64,000 bases of DNA, taken from NCBI GenBank assembly GCA_029961685.1, contig JARWKL010000010.1:10747931-10811930 (forward strand), read 5' to 3'. Below the pieces are notes generated by a model, which made no database searches, was not told the origin of the DNA, and saw only the letters and a list, made by a program, of their open reading frames with translations. The DNA comes from Aristolochia californica (Eukaryota; Streptophyta; Magnoliopsida; Piperales; Aristolochiaceae). Shown piece after piece: positions 36,915 to 50,062 of the stretch. The position numbers and the translations under genes are program-made. The number at the start of each line of letters is the position of its first letter. The first letter of the stretch is position 1.

Positions 36915-39900
36915 GGGTTGTACTAGTGGATTTTCCAGAACATGGATAACAAAACCTTGGAGTTCATTTTTAGTGCCTGAAATAATTTTGAAATTTTTTT
37001 TTTGGATACATGAGCTTTAAAATTTTGATTTTGTTATTCCTTATATCTTTTTTGTTTACGAGAAAAATGGGAGAGTGAAAACACAAGTTTAGATCTGAAA
37101 ACAAATTTGAACATCCAAAATGGAAATGCACAAATGCTAAGAGAGATAGTTTCAAAAAGTATCTGTGATTTTAAAGGATAGGAAAAAAGTGGGTTGTTTC
37201 GTCCTGGTAAATATCCAACAACTTGAGAATTTGATTTTTTCTGCTCCTTGAAATTTTTGGATCACAACGTCCACTTGCATCCTCGACATGTTTCTGGTAT
37301 GCATATCCACCACACTTAAAGCAAGTTAGGATCAGTTAGAAGTCACTTTCCTATAAAATTCCACCAAGCTTATTATTAGGGGCTGTACTAGTGGAATTTC
37401 CAGAACATGGATAACAAAACCTCGGAGTTCATTTTTAGTGCCTGAAATAATTTTGAAATTTTTTTTTTTGCATACATGAACTCTCAAACTTTCTTTTTCT
37501 TGTGCCTTATATCTTTATTGTTTATGAGAAAAATGGGAGAGTGAAAACTCAAGTTTGGATCTATAAACAAATTTGAACATCCAAAATGGAAATGCACAAT
37601 TGCTGAGAGAGATAGTTCCAAAAAGTATCTGTGACTTTTTAAGGATAGGCAAAAATTAGGTTGTTTGGCCCTGGTAAATATCCATCCACTTGAGAATTTC
37701 AATTTTTCTACTCCTTGAAATTTTTGGATCATTCCGTCCACTTGTATCCAAAACATGTTTCTGGCATGCATATCCACCACACTTAAAAGCATGTTAGGAT
37801 CAGTTACAAGTCCCTTTCCTATAAAATTCCACCAAGCTTATTATTAGGGGCTGTACTAGTGGATTTTCCAGAACATGGATAACAAAACCTTGGAGTTCAT
37901 CTTTAGTGCCTGAAATAATTTTGAAATTTTGTTTTTGTATACATGAACTCTAAAATTTTCATTTTGTTTTGCCTTTTATCTTTTTTGTTTACGAGAAAAA
38001 TGGGAGAGTGATAACTGAAGTTTGGATCTGAAAACAAATTTGAACATCCAAAATGGAAATGCACAAATGCTGAGAGGGATAGTTCCAAAAAGTATCTGTG
38101 ATGTTTTAAGGATAGGTAGAAAGTGGGTTGTTTGGCCGTGGTAAATATCCAACCACTTGAGAAATTTATTTTTTCTACTCCTTGAAATTTTTGGATCATT
38201 AGGTCCACTTGTATCCTCAACATGTTTCTGGCATGCATATCCACCACACTTAAAGCATGTGAGGATCAGTTACAAGTCCCTTTCCTATAAAATTCCACCA
38301 AGCTTATTATTAGGGGCTGTACTAGTGGAATTTCCAGAACATGGAAAACAAAACCTTGGAGTTCATTTTTAGTGCCTGAAATAATTTTGAAATTTTTTTT
38401 TGCATACATGTGCTCTAAAATTTTGATTTTGTTATTCCATATATCTTTTTTGTTTACGAGAAAAATGGGAATAGTTACTAGTCCCTTTCTTATAAAATTC
38501 CACCAAGCTTATTATCAGGGGTTGTACTAGTGGAATTTCCAGAACATGGCTAACAAAACCTTGGAGTTCATTTTTAGTGCCTGAAATAATTTTGAAATTT
38601 TTTTTTGCTTACATGAACTCTAAAATTTTCATTTTGTTATGGCTTATATTTTTTTGTTTACGAGAAAAATGGGAGAGTGAAAACTCAAGTTTGGGTCTGA
38701 AAACAAATTTGAACATCCAAAATGGAAATGTACAAATGCTGAGAGAGATAGTTCCAAAAAGTATCTGTGATTTTTTAAGGATAGGCAAAAAGTGGGTTGT
38801 TTTGCGCTGGTAAATATCCAACCACTTGAGAATTTGATTTTTTCTACTCCTTGAAATTTTTGGATCATTAGGTCCACTTCCATCCTCAACTTGTTTATGG
38901 CATGCATATCCACCTCACTTAAAGCATGTTAGGATCAGTTACAAGTCCCTTTCCTATAAAATTCCACCAAGCTTTATTAATTGGGGTTGTACTAGTGGAA
39001 TTTCCAGAACATGGATAACAAAACCATGGAGTTCATTTTAAGTGCCTGAAATAATTTTCAAATTTTTTTTTTTTTTTGTATTCATGAACTCTAAAATTTT
39101 CATTTTGTAATTCCTTATATCTTTTTTGTTTACGAGAAAAATGGGAGAGTGAAAAATCATGTTTGTATCTGAAAACAAATTTGAACATCCAAAATGGAAA
39201 TGCACAAATGTTGAGAGAGATAGTTCCAAAAAGTATCTGTGATTTTATTAGGATAGGCAAAAAGTGGGTTATTTAGCCTTGGTAAATATCCAAGCACTTG
39301 AGAATTTGATTTTTTCAACTCCTTGAAATTTTTGGATCATTAGGTCCACTTGCATCCTCAACATGTTTCTGGCATGCTTATCCACCACTCTTAAAGCATG
39401 TTAGGGTCAGTTACAAGTCCCTTTCCTATAAAATTCCACCAAGCTTTATTATTAGGTGCTGTTCTAGTAGAATTTCAAGCACATGGAAAACCAAAGCTTG
39501 GAGTTCATTTTTAGTGCATACAATACTTTTGAAATTTTTTTTTTTGCATACATCAACTCTAAAATTTTCATTTTGTTATGCCTTATATGTTTTTTGTTTA
39601 GGAGAAAAATGGGAGAGTGAAACCTCAAGTTTGGATCTGAAAACAAATTTGAACATCCAAAATGGAAATGCACAAATGCTGAGAGAGATAGTTCCAAAAA
39701 GTATCTGTGATTTTTTAAGGATATGCAAAAGGTGGGTTGTTTGGCCTTGGTAAATATCCAACCACTAGAGAATTTGATTTTTTCTACTCCTTTTAATTTT
39801 TGGATCATTAGGTCCACTTGCATCTCAACATGTTTCTGGCATGCTTATCCACCACACTTAAAGCATGTTAGGATCAGTTACAAGTCCCTTTCCTATAAAA

Positions 39901-41788
39901 TTCCACCAAGCTTTATTATTAGGGGTTGTGCTAGTGGAATTTCGAAAACATGGATATCAAAACCTTGGAGTTCATTTTTAGTGCCTGAAATAATTTTGAA
40001 ATTTTTTTTTTCATTCATGAACTTTAAAATTTTAATTTTGTTATGCCATATATCTTTTTTTTTTACGAGAAAAATGGGGGATTGAGAACTCAAGTTTGGA
40101 TCTGAAAACAAATTTGAACATCCAAAATGGAAATGCACAAATGCTGAGAGAGAAAGTTCCAAAAAGTATCTTTTTGATTTTCTAAGGAAAGGCAAAAAGT
40201 GGGTTATTTGGCCCTGGTAAATATCCAACCACTTGAGAATTTGATTTTTTCAACTCATTGAAAATTTTGGATCATTAGGTCCACTTGCATGCTCAACTTG
40301 TTTCTGGCATGCATATCCAACACACGTAAAGCATGTTAGGATCAATTACAAGTCCCTTTGCTATAAAATTCCCCCAAGCTTTATTATTAGGGGTTGTACT
40401 AGTGGAATTTCCAGAACATGGATAACAAAACCTTGGAGTTCATTTTTAGTGCCTGAAATAATTTTGAAATTTTTTTTTTTACATATATGATCTCTAAAAT
40501 TTTCATTTTGTTATGCCTTATATCTTTTCAGTTTACGAGAGAAAAGGGAGAGTGAAAACTCAAGTTTGGATATGAAAAAAAATTTGAACATCCAAAATGG
40601 AAATGCACAAATGCTGAGAGACATAGTTCCAAAAAGTATCTATGATTTTTTAAGGATAGGCGAAAAGTGGGTTGTTTGGCCCTGGAAAATATCCAGCCAC
40701 TTCAGAATTTGATGTTTTCTACTCCTTGAAATATTTGGATCATTAGGTCCACTTGTATGCTAAACATGTTTTTGGCATGCTTATCCACCACACTTAAAGC
40801 ATGTTAGGATAAGTTACAAGTCCCTTTCCTATAAAATTCCACCAAGCTTTATTATTAGGGGTTGTAGTAGTGGAATTTCCAGAACATGGATAACAAAACC
40901 TTGGAGTTCATTTTTAGCACCTGAAATAATTTTGAAATTTTTTTTTTGCATGCATGAACTCTAAAATTTTCATTTTGTTATGCATTATATCTTTTTTGTT
41001 TACGAGAAAAATGGGAGTGTGAAAACTCAAGTTTGCATCTGAAAACAAATTTGAACATCCAAAATGAAAATGCACAAATGCTGAGAGAGGTAGTTCCAAA
41101 AAGTATCTGTGATTTTTAAGGATGGGCAAAAAGTGGGTTGTTTGGCCCTGGTAAATATCCAACCACTTGAGAATTTGATTTTTTCTACTGCTTGAAATTT
41201 TTGGATCATTAGGTCCACTTGCATCCTCGACATGTTTTTGGCATGAATATCCACCACACTTATAGCATGTTAGGATCAGTTAGAAGTCCCTTTCCTATAA
41301 AATTCCACCAAGCTGATTATTAAGGGTTGTACTAGTGGATTTTCCAGAACATGGATAACAAAACCTTGGAATACATTTTTAGTGCCTGAAATAATTTTGA
41401 AATTTTGTTTTTGCATTCATGAGTTCTAGAATTTTCATTTTGCTATTCCTTATATCTTTTTTGTTTACCAGAAAAATGGGAGAGTGAAAACTCAAGTTTG
41501 TATCTGAAAACAAATTTGAACATCCAAAATGGAAATGCACAAATGCAGAGAGAGATAGTTCCAAAAAGTATCTGTGATTTTTAAGGATAGGCAAAAAGGT
41601 GGTTGTTTGGCCCTGGTAAATATCCTACCACTTGAGAATTTGATTTTTTCTACTCCTTGAAATTTTTGGATCATTAGGTTCACTTTCATCCTCGACATGT
41701 TTCTGGCATGCATATCCAACACACTTAAAGCATCTTAGGATCAGTTACAACTCCCTTTGCTATAAAATTCCACCAAGCTTATTTTTAG
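36915..41788. repeat. 4,874-bp higher-order unit, copy 1 (10 full + 1 truncated monomer)
   Basis: Anchors are 37366, 37834, 38300, 38505, 38969, 39441, 39908, 40376, 40844, 41310 and 41775. Positions recur 4,874 bp downstream up to about 39.85 kb, and 4,406 bp downstream after about 40.32 kb. Diagnostic variants are ttggatacatgagctttaaa, ggatcacaacgtccac, attaggttgtttggccc with caatttttctact, the 205-bp truncated unit, and the long T-tract at 39.07 kb. The two copies look about 99% identical by eye, so the duplication is recent. Confidence 0.93.
38300..38504. repeat. Truncated 205-bp monomer (copy 1)
   Basis: The unit runs normally from aagctt to tttacgagaaaaatggga (ending at 38470), then jumps to atagttactagtccctttc, which corresponds to the last part of the unit. 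About 261 bp of the normal interior are absent. The same junction occurs in the second copy, so the truncation predates the 4.87-kb duplication. Confidence 0.92.
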
Positions 41789-43173
41789 GGGTTGTACTAG
41801 TGGATTTTCCAGAACATGGATAACAAAACCTTGGAGTTCATTTTTAGTGCCTGAAATAATTTTGAAATTTTGTTTTTGGATACATGAGCTTTAAAATTTT
41901 GATTTTGTTATTCCTTATATCTTTTTTGTTTACGAGTAAAATGGGAGAGTGAAAACACAAGTTTAGATCTGAAAACAAATTTGAACATCCAAAATGGAAA
42001 TGCACAAATGCTAAGAGAGATAGTTTCAAAAAGTATCTGTGATTTAAAAGGATAGGAAAAAAGTGGGTTGTTTCGTCCTGGTAAATATCCAACAACTTGA
42101 GAATTTGATTTTTTCTACTCCTTGAAATTTTTGGATCACAACGTCCACTTGCATCCTCGACATGTTTCTGGTATGCATATCCACCACACTTAAAGCAAGT
42201 TAGGATCAGTTAGAAGTCACTTTCCTATAAAATTCCACCAAGCTTATTATTAGGGGCTGTACTAGTGGAATTTCCAGAACATGGATAACAAAACCTCGGA
42301 GTTCATTTTTAGTGCCTGAAATAATTTTGAAATTTTTTTTTTTGCATACATGAACTCTCAAACTTTCTTTTTCTTGTGCCTTATATCTTTATTGTTTATG
42401 AGAAAAACGGGAGAGTGAAAACTCAAGTTTGGATCTATAAACAAATTTGAACATCCAAAATGGAAATGCACAATTGCTGAGAGAGATAGTTCCAAAAAGT
42501 ATCTGTGACTTTTTAAGGATAGGCAAAAATTAGGTTGTTTGGCCCTGGTAAATATCCATCCACTTGAGAATTTCAATTTTTCTACTCCTTGAAAATTTTG
42601 GATCATTCGGTCCACTTGTATCCAAAACATGTTTCTGGCATGCATATCCACCACACTTAAAAGCATGTTAGGATCAGTTACAAGTCCCTTTCCTATAAAA
42701 TTCCACCAAGCTTATTATTAGGGGCTGTACTAGTGGATTTTCCAGAACATGGATAACAAAACCTTGGAGTTCATCTTTAGTGCCTGAAATAATTTTGAAA
42801 TTTTGTTTTTGTATACATGAACTCTAAAATTTTCATTTTGTTTTGCCTTTTATCTTTTTTGTTTACGAGAAAAATGGGAGAGTGATAACTGAAGTTTGGA
42901 TCTGAAAACAAATTTGAACATCCAAAATGGAAATGCACAAATGCTGAGAGAGATAGTTCCAAAAAGTATCTGTGATGTTTTAAGGATAGGTAGAAAGTGG
43001 GTTGTTTGGCCGTGGTAAATATCCAACCACTTGAGAAATTTATTTTTTCTACTCCTTGAAATTTTTGGATCATTAGGTCCACTTGTATCCTCAACATGTT
43101 TCTGGCATGCATATCCACCACACTTAAAGCATGTGAGGATCAGTTACAAGTCCCTTTCCTATAAAATTCCACC

Positions 43174-43378
43174 AAGCTTATTATTAGGGGCTGTACTAGT
43201 GGAATTTCCAGAACATGGAAAACAAAACCTTGGAGTTCATTTTTAGTGCCTGAAATAATTTTGAAATTTTTTTTTGCATACATGTGCTCTAAAATTTTGA
43301 TTTTGTTATTCCATATATCTTTTTTGTTTACGAGAAAAATGGGAATAGTTACTAGTCCCTTTCTTATAAAATTCCACC
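43174..43378. repeat. Truncated 205-bp monomer (copy 2)
   Basis: This is identical in structure to the truncated unit at 38300. The junction atgggaatagttactag lies near 43344, and the spacing to the next anchor is again 205 bp. Confidence 0.92.
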
Positions 43379-44714
43379 AAGCTTATTATCAGGGGTTGTA
43401 CTAGTGGAATTTCCAGAACATGGCTAACAAAACCTTGGAGTTCATTTTTAGTGCCTGAAATAATTTTGAAATTTTTTTTTGCTTACATGAACTCTAAAAT
43501 TTTCATTTTGTTATGGCTTATATTTTTTTGTTTACGAGAAAAATGGGAGAGTGAAAACTCAAGTTTGGGTCTGAAAACAAATTTGAACATCCAAAATGGA
43601 AATGTACAAATGCTGAGAGAGATAGTTCCAAAAAGTATCTGTGATTTTTTAAGGATAGGCAAAAAGTGGGTTGTTTTGCGCTGGTAAATATCCAACCACT
43701 TGAGAATTTGATTTTTTCTACTCCTTGAAATTTTTGGATCATTAGGTCCACTTCCATCCTCAACTTGTTTATGGCATGTATATCCACCTCACTTAAAGCA
43801 TGTTAGGATCAGTTACAAGTCCCTTTCCTATAAAATTCCACCAAGCTTTATTAATTGGGGTTGTACTAGTGGAATTTCCAGAACATGGATAACAAAACCA
43901 TGGAGTTCATTTTAAGTGCCTGAAATAATTTTCAAATTTTTTTTTTTTTTTGTATTCATGAACTCTAAAATTTTCATTTTGTAATTCCTTATATCTTTTT
44001 TTTTTACGAGAAAAATGGGAGAGTGAAAAATCATGTTTGTATCTGAAAACAAATTTGAACATCCAAAATGGAAATGCACAAATGTTGAGAGAGATAGTTC
44101 CAAAAAGTATCTGTGATTTTATTAGGATAGGCAAAAAGTGGGTTATTTAGCCTTGGTAAATATCCAAGCACTTGAGAATTTGATTTTTTCAACTCCTTGA
44201 AATTTTTGGATCATTAGGTCCACTTGCATCCTCAACATGTTTCTGGCATGCTTATCCACCACTCTTAAAGCATGTTAGGGTCAGTTACAAGTCCCTTTCC
44301 TATAAAATTCCACCAAGCTTTATTATTTGGGGCTGTTCTAGTAGAATTTCAAGCACATGGAAAACCAAAGCTTGGAGTTCATTTTTAGTGCATACAATAC
44401 TTTTGAAATTTTTTTTTTTGCATACATCAACTCTAAAATTTTCATTTTGTTATGCCTTATATGTTTTTTGTTTAGGAGAAAAATGGGAGAGTGAAACCTC
44501 AAGTTTGGATCTGAAAACAAATTTGAACATCCAAAATGGAAATGCACAAATGCTGAGAGAGATAGTTCCAAAAAGTATCTGTGATTTTTTAAGGATATGC
44601 AAAAGGTGGGTTGTTTGGCCTTGGTAAATATCCAACCACTAGAGAATTTGATTTTTTCTACTCCTTTTAATTTTTGGATCATTAGGTCCACTTGCATCTC
44701 AACATGTTTCTGGC

Positions 44715-44727
44715 ATGCTTATCCAAC
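44715..44727. other. Unequal-exchange junction removing one monomer
   Basis: Sequence before this point (catctcaacatgtttctggcatgctt) matches copy 1 at 39,826-39,846. Sequence after it (aacacacgtaaagcatgttaggatcaatt) matches copy 1 at about 40,319 onward. The switch lies within the shared string tatcca at about 44,720-44,726. Copy 2 therefore joins the left part of one unit to the right part of the next in perfect register and lacks 468 bp. Confidence 0.9.
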
Positions 44728-46451
44728 ACACGTAAAGCATGTTAGGATCAATTACAAGTCCCTTTGCTATAAAATTCCCCCAAGCTTTATTATTAGGGGT
44801 TGTACTAGTGGAATTTCCAGAACATGGATAACAAAACCTTGGAGTTCATTTTTAGTGCCTGAATTAATTTTGAAATTTTTTTTTTTACATATATGATCTC
44901 TAAAATTTTCATTTTGTTATGCCTTATATCTTTTCAGTTTACGAGAGAAAAGGGAGAGTGAAAACTCAAGTTTGGATATGAAAAAAAATTTGAACATCCA
45001 AAATGGAAATGCACAAATGCTGAGAGACATAGTTCCAAAAAGTATCTATGATTTTTTAAGGATAGGCAAAAAGTGGGTTGTTTGGCCCTGGAAAATATCC
45101 AGCCACTTCAGAATTTGATGTTTTCTACTCCTTGAAATATTTGGATCATTAGGTCCACTTGTATGCTAAACATGTTTTTGGCATGCTTATCCACCACACT
45201 TAAAGCATGTTAGGATAAGTTACAAGTCCCTTTCCTATAAAATTCCACCAAGCTTTATTATTAGGGGTTGTAGTAGTGGAATTTCCAGAACATGGATAAC
45301 AAAACCTTGGAGTTCATTTTTAGCACCTGAAATAATTTTGAAATTTTTTTTTTGCATGCATGAACTCTAAAATTTTCATTTTGTTATGCATTATATCTTT
45401 TTTGTTTACGAGAAAAATGGGAGTGTGAAAACTCAAGTTTGCATCTGAAAACAAATTTGAACATCCAAAATGAAAATGCACAAATGCTGAGAGAGGTAGT
45501 TCCAAAAAGTATCTGTGATTTTTAAGGATGGGCAAAAAGTGGGTTGTTTGGCCCTGGTAAATATCCAACCACTTGAGAATTTGATTTTTTCTACTCCTTG
45601 AAATTTTTGGATCATTAGGTCCACTTGCATCCTCGACATGTTTTTGGCATGAATATCCACCACACTTATAGCATGTTAGGATCAGTTAGAAGTCCCTTTC
45701 CTATAAAATTCCACCAAGCTGATTATTAAGGGTTGTACTAGTGGATTTTCCAGAACATGGATAACAAAACCTTGGAATACATTTTTAGTGCCTGAAATAA
45801 TTTTGAAATTTTGTTTTTGCATTCATGAGTTCTAGAATTTTCATTTTGCTATTCCTTATATCTTTTTTGTTTACCAGAAAAATGGGAGAGGGAAAACTCA
45901 AGTTTGTATCTGAAAACAAATTTGAACATCCAAAATGGAAATGCACAAATGCAGAGAGAGATAGTTCCAAAAAGTATCTGTGATTTTTAAGGATAGGCAA
46001 AAAGTTGGTTGTTTGGCCCTGGTAAATATCCTACCACTTGAGAATTTGATTTTTTCTACTCCTTGAAATTTTTGGATCATTAGGTTCACTTGCATCCTCG
46101 ACATGTTTCTGGCATGCATATCCAACACACTTAAAGCATCTTAGGATCAGTTACAAGTCCCTTTGCTATAAAATTCCACCAAGCTTATTTTTAGGGGTTG
46201 TACTAGTGGAATTTCAAGAACATGGATAACAAAACCTTGGAGTTCATTTTTAGTGCCTGAAATAATTTTGAAATTTTGTTTTTGCATACATGGCCTCTAA
46301 AATTTTCATTTTGTTATGCCTTATATCTTTTTTGCTTACGAGAAAACTGGGAGAGTGAAAACTCAAGTTTGGATCTGAAAACAAATTTAACATTCAAAAT
46401 GGAAATGCACAAATACTCAGAGAGATATTTCCAAAAAGTATCTATGATTTT

Positions 46452-46470
46452 TTAAGGAAGGCGCTGGTAA
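46452..46470. other. Short deletion in monomer (~22 bp)
   Basis: The sequence reads tttttaaggaaggcgctggtaa where the normal unit has aaggataggcaaaaagtgggttgtttggccctggtaa. Most of the caaaaagtgggttgtttgg segment is missing, and the unit is 444 bp. Confidence 0.8.
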
Positions 46471-46910
46471 ATATCCAACCACTCGAGAATTTCATTTTTT
46501 CTACTGCTTGAAATTTTTGGACCATTAGGTCCACTTGCATCCTGAACATGATTCTGGCATGCATATGCACCACACTTAATGCATGTTAGGATCAGTTACA
46601 AGTACCTTTCCTATAAATTCCACCTAGCTTATTACTAGGGGTTGTACTAGTGGAATTTCAATAACATGGATAACAAAACCTTGGATTTCGTTTTTAGTGC
46701 CTGAAATAATTTTGAAATTTTTTTTTTGAATACATGATCTCGAAAATTTTTTTTTTTTTATGCCTTATATCTTTTTTGTTTACGAGAAAAATGGGAGAGT
46801 GAAAACCCAAGTTTGGATATGAAAACAAATTTGAACATCCAAAATGGAAATGCACAAATGGTGAGAGAGATAGTTCCAAAAAGTATCTATAATTTTTTAA
46901 GGATATGCAA

Positions 46911-46930
46911 AAAGTGGGTTGTTTCTGGCA
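46911..46930. other. 94-bp deletion junction at repeated tgttt
   Basis: The sequence reads gtgggttgtttctggcatgc. The normal unit has ggttgttt followed by ggccctgg, and 94 bp later catgttt followed by ctggcatgc. The product keeps a single tgttt at the join, a microhomology deletion, and leaves a 372-bp unit. Confidence 0.88.
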
Positions 46931-49900
46931 TGCATCCCCACCACACTTAAAGCATGTTAGGATCAGTTAGATGTCCCTTTCCTTTAAAATTCCACCAAGC
47001 TTATTATTAGGGGTTGTACTAGTGGAATTTCCAGAATATAGATACCAAAACCATGGAGTTCATTTTTAGTGGATGAAATAATTTTCAAGTTTTTTTTACG
47101 TAATTGAACTCTAAAATTTTCATTTTGTTATGCCTTATATCTTTTTTGTTTACGAGAAAAATGGGAGAGTGAAAACTCAAGTTTGTATCTGAAAACAAAT
47201 TTGAACATCCAAAGTGGAAATGCACAAATGGTTAGAGAGATAGTTCCAAAAAGTATCTGTGATTTTTTAAGGATAGGCAAAAAGTTGGTTGTTTGGCCCT
47301 GGCAAATATCCAACCACTTGAGAATTTGATATTTTCTACTCCTTGAATTTTTTGGATCATTAGGTCCACTTGTATCCTCAAAATGTTTCTCGCATGCTTA
47401 TCCACCACACTTAAAGCATGTTTGGATCAGTTAGAAGTCCCTTTCCTATAAAATTCCACCAGCTTTATTATTAGTGGTTGCACTAGTGGAATTTCCAGAA
47501 CATGTATAACAAAACCTTGGAGTTCATTTTTAGTGCCTGAAATAATTTTGAAATTTTTTTTTTGCAAAAATGAACTCAAAATTTTCATTAAGTTATACCT
47601 TAAATCTTTTTTGTTTACCAGAAAAATGGGAGAGTGAAAACACTAGTTTGGATCTGAAAACAAATTTGAACATCTAATATGGAAATGCACAAATGTTGAG
47701 AGAGATAGTTCCAAAAAGTATCTGTGATTTTTTAAGGAGAGGCAAAAAGTGGGTTGTTTGGCCCTTGTAAATATCCAACCACTTGAGAATTTGATTTTTT
47801 CTACTCCTTGAAATTTTTGGATCATTAGGTCCACTTGCATCGAAACATTTTTCAGGCAAGCTTATCCATCACACTTAAAGCAAGTTAGGATCAGTTACAA
47901 GTCCCTTTCCTATAAAATTCCACCAAGCTTTATTATTAGGGGCTGTACAAGTGGAATTACCAGAACATGGATAATAAAACATTAGAGTTCATTTTTTGTG
48001 CCTGAAATAATTTTGAAATCGTTATTTTGCAAAAAATGAACTCTAAAATTTTCATTTTGTTATGCCTTAGTTCTTTTTTGTTTACCAGAAAAATGGGAGT
48101 TTGAAAACTCAAGTTCGGATCTGAAAACAAATTTGAACATCCAAAATGGAAATGCACAAATGCTGAGAGAAATAGTTCCAAAAATTATCTGTGATTTTTT
48201 AAGGATAGGCAAAAAGTGGATTGTTTGGCCCCTGTAAATATCCAACAACTTGCGAATTTGATTTTTTCTACTCCTTGAAATTTTAAGATCATTAGGTCCA
48301 CTTGCATCCTCAACATGATTTTGGGATGCTTACCCATCACACTTAAAGCATGTTAGGTTCAGTTACAAGTCCCTTTCCTATAAAATTCCACCAAGCTTTA
48401 TTATTAGGGGTTGTACTTGTGGAATTTCCAAAACATGGATAAGAAAACCTTGGAGTTCATTTTTAGTGCCTGAAATAATTCTGAATTTTTTTTTTTGCAA
48501 AAATGAACTCTAAAATTTTCATTTTGTTATGCCTGATATCTTTTTTGTTTACTAGAAAAATGGGACAGTGAAAAATCAAGTTTGGATCTGAAAACAAATT
48601 TGAACATCCAAAATGGAAATGCACAAATGCTGAGAGAGATAGTTCCAAAAAGTATCTATGATTTTTTAAGGATATGCAAAAAGTGGGTTGTTTGGCCTTG
48701 GTAAATATCCAACCACTTGAGAATTTGATTTTTCTACTCCTTGAAATTTTGGGATCATTAGTTCCACTTGCATCTCAATATCTTTCTGGCATGCTTATCC
48801 ACCACACTTAAGGCATGTTAGGATCAGTTACAAGTCCCTTTCCTATAAAATTCCACCAAGCTCTATTATTAGGGGTTGTACTAGTGGAATTTCCAAAACA
48901 CGGATAACAAAACCTTGGAGTTCATTTTTAGTGCCTGAAATAATTAAAATTTTTTTTTTTTCATACATGAACTCTAAAATTTTCATTTTGTTTTGCCATA
49001 TATCCTTTTTGTTTACGAGAAAATTGAGGGAGTGAAAACTAAAGTTTGGATCTCAAAAAAATTTGAACATCCAAAATGGAAATGCACAAATGCGAGAGAG
49101 ATAGTTCTAAAAAGTATCTGTGATTTTTTAAGGATAGGTAAAAAGTGGGTTGTTTGGCCCTGGTAAATATCCAACCACTTGAGAATTTCATTTTTTCTAC
49201 TCCTTGAAATTTTTGGAGCATTAGGTCCACTTGCATCCTCAACTTGTTTCTGGCATGCATATCCACCACACATAAAGCATGTTAGGGTCAGTTACAAGTC
49301 CCTTTCCTATAAAATTCCACCAAGCTTTATTATTAGGGGTGTACTAGTGGAATTTCCTGAACATGGATAACAAAATCTTGGAGTTCATTTTTAGTGCCTG
49401 AAATAATTTTGAAATTTCTTTTTTGCATACATGATCTCTAAAATTTTTATTTTGTTATGCCTTATATCTTTTTTGTTTACGAGAAAAATGGGAGAGTGAA
49501 AACTCAAGTTTGGATCTGAAAACAAATATGAACACGTAAAATGGAAATGCAAAAAAGCTCAGAGAGATAATTCCAAAAAGTATCTATTATTTTTTAGAGA
49601 TAGGCAAAAAGTGGGTTGGTTGTCCCTGAGAAATATCCAACCACTTGAGAATTTTCTTTTTTCTACTCCTTGAAATTTTTGGATCATTAGGTCCACTTGC
49701 ATCCTCAAGTTGTTTCTGGCATGCTTATCCACCACACTTAAAGTACGTAAGGATCAGTTACAAGTCCCTTTCCTATAAAATTCCACCAAGCTTTATTATT
49801 TGGGGCTGTACTAGAGGAATTTCCAGAACAAGGATAACAATACCTTGGAGTTCATTTTAGTGCCTGGAATAATTTTGAATTTTTTTTTTTGCGTACAGGA

Positions 49901-50046
49901 ACTCTAAAATTTTTATTTTGTTCTGCCCTATATCTTTTTTGTTTGCGAGAAAAATGGGAGAGTGAAAACTCAGGTTTGGATCTGAAAAAAAAGTCGAACA
50001 TCCAAAATGGAAATGCACAAATATTGAGAGAGATAGTTCCAAAAAG

Positions 50047-50062
50047 TATCCGACAAGTATCT
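50047..50062. other. Small local duplication in monomer
   Basis: The phrase aagtatc occurs twice (aaaaagtatccgacaagtatctttg), adding about 11 bp and giving a 475-bp unit. It looks like a slippage-type insertion. Confidence 0.75.

Larger units (their letters stand above)
41789..46194. repeat. 4,406-bp higher-order unit, copy 2 (one monomer fewer)
   Basis: Anchors are 42240, 42708, 43174, 43379, 43843, 44315, 44782, 45250, 45716 and 46181. The copy matches copy 1 at an offset of 4,874 bp until about 44.72 kb, then at 4,406 bp, a difference of 468 bp or exactly one unit. Only scattered single-base differences are seen, such as aaaacggg at 42.41 kb versus aaaatggg at 37.53 kb, and agagagatag at 42.95 kb versus agagggatag at 38.08 kb. 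The match stops about 20 bp after the anchor at 46181. Confidence 0.93.

Noticed and set aside
38300..38504. Truncated unit as the edge of the array or an insertion site
   Set aside because: Normal units in the same orientation continue immediately on both sides, and the same junction is duplicated at 43174-43378. It is an internal deletion.
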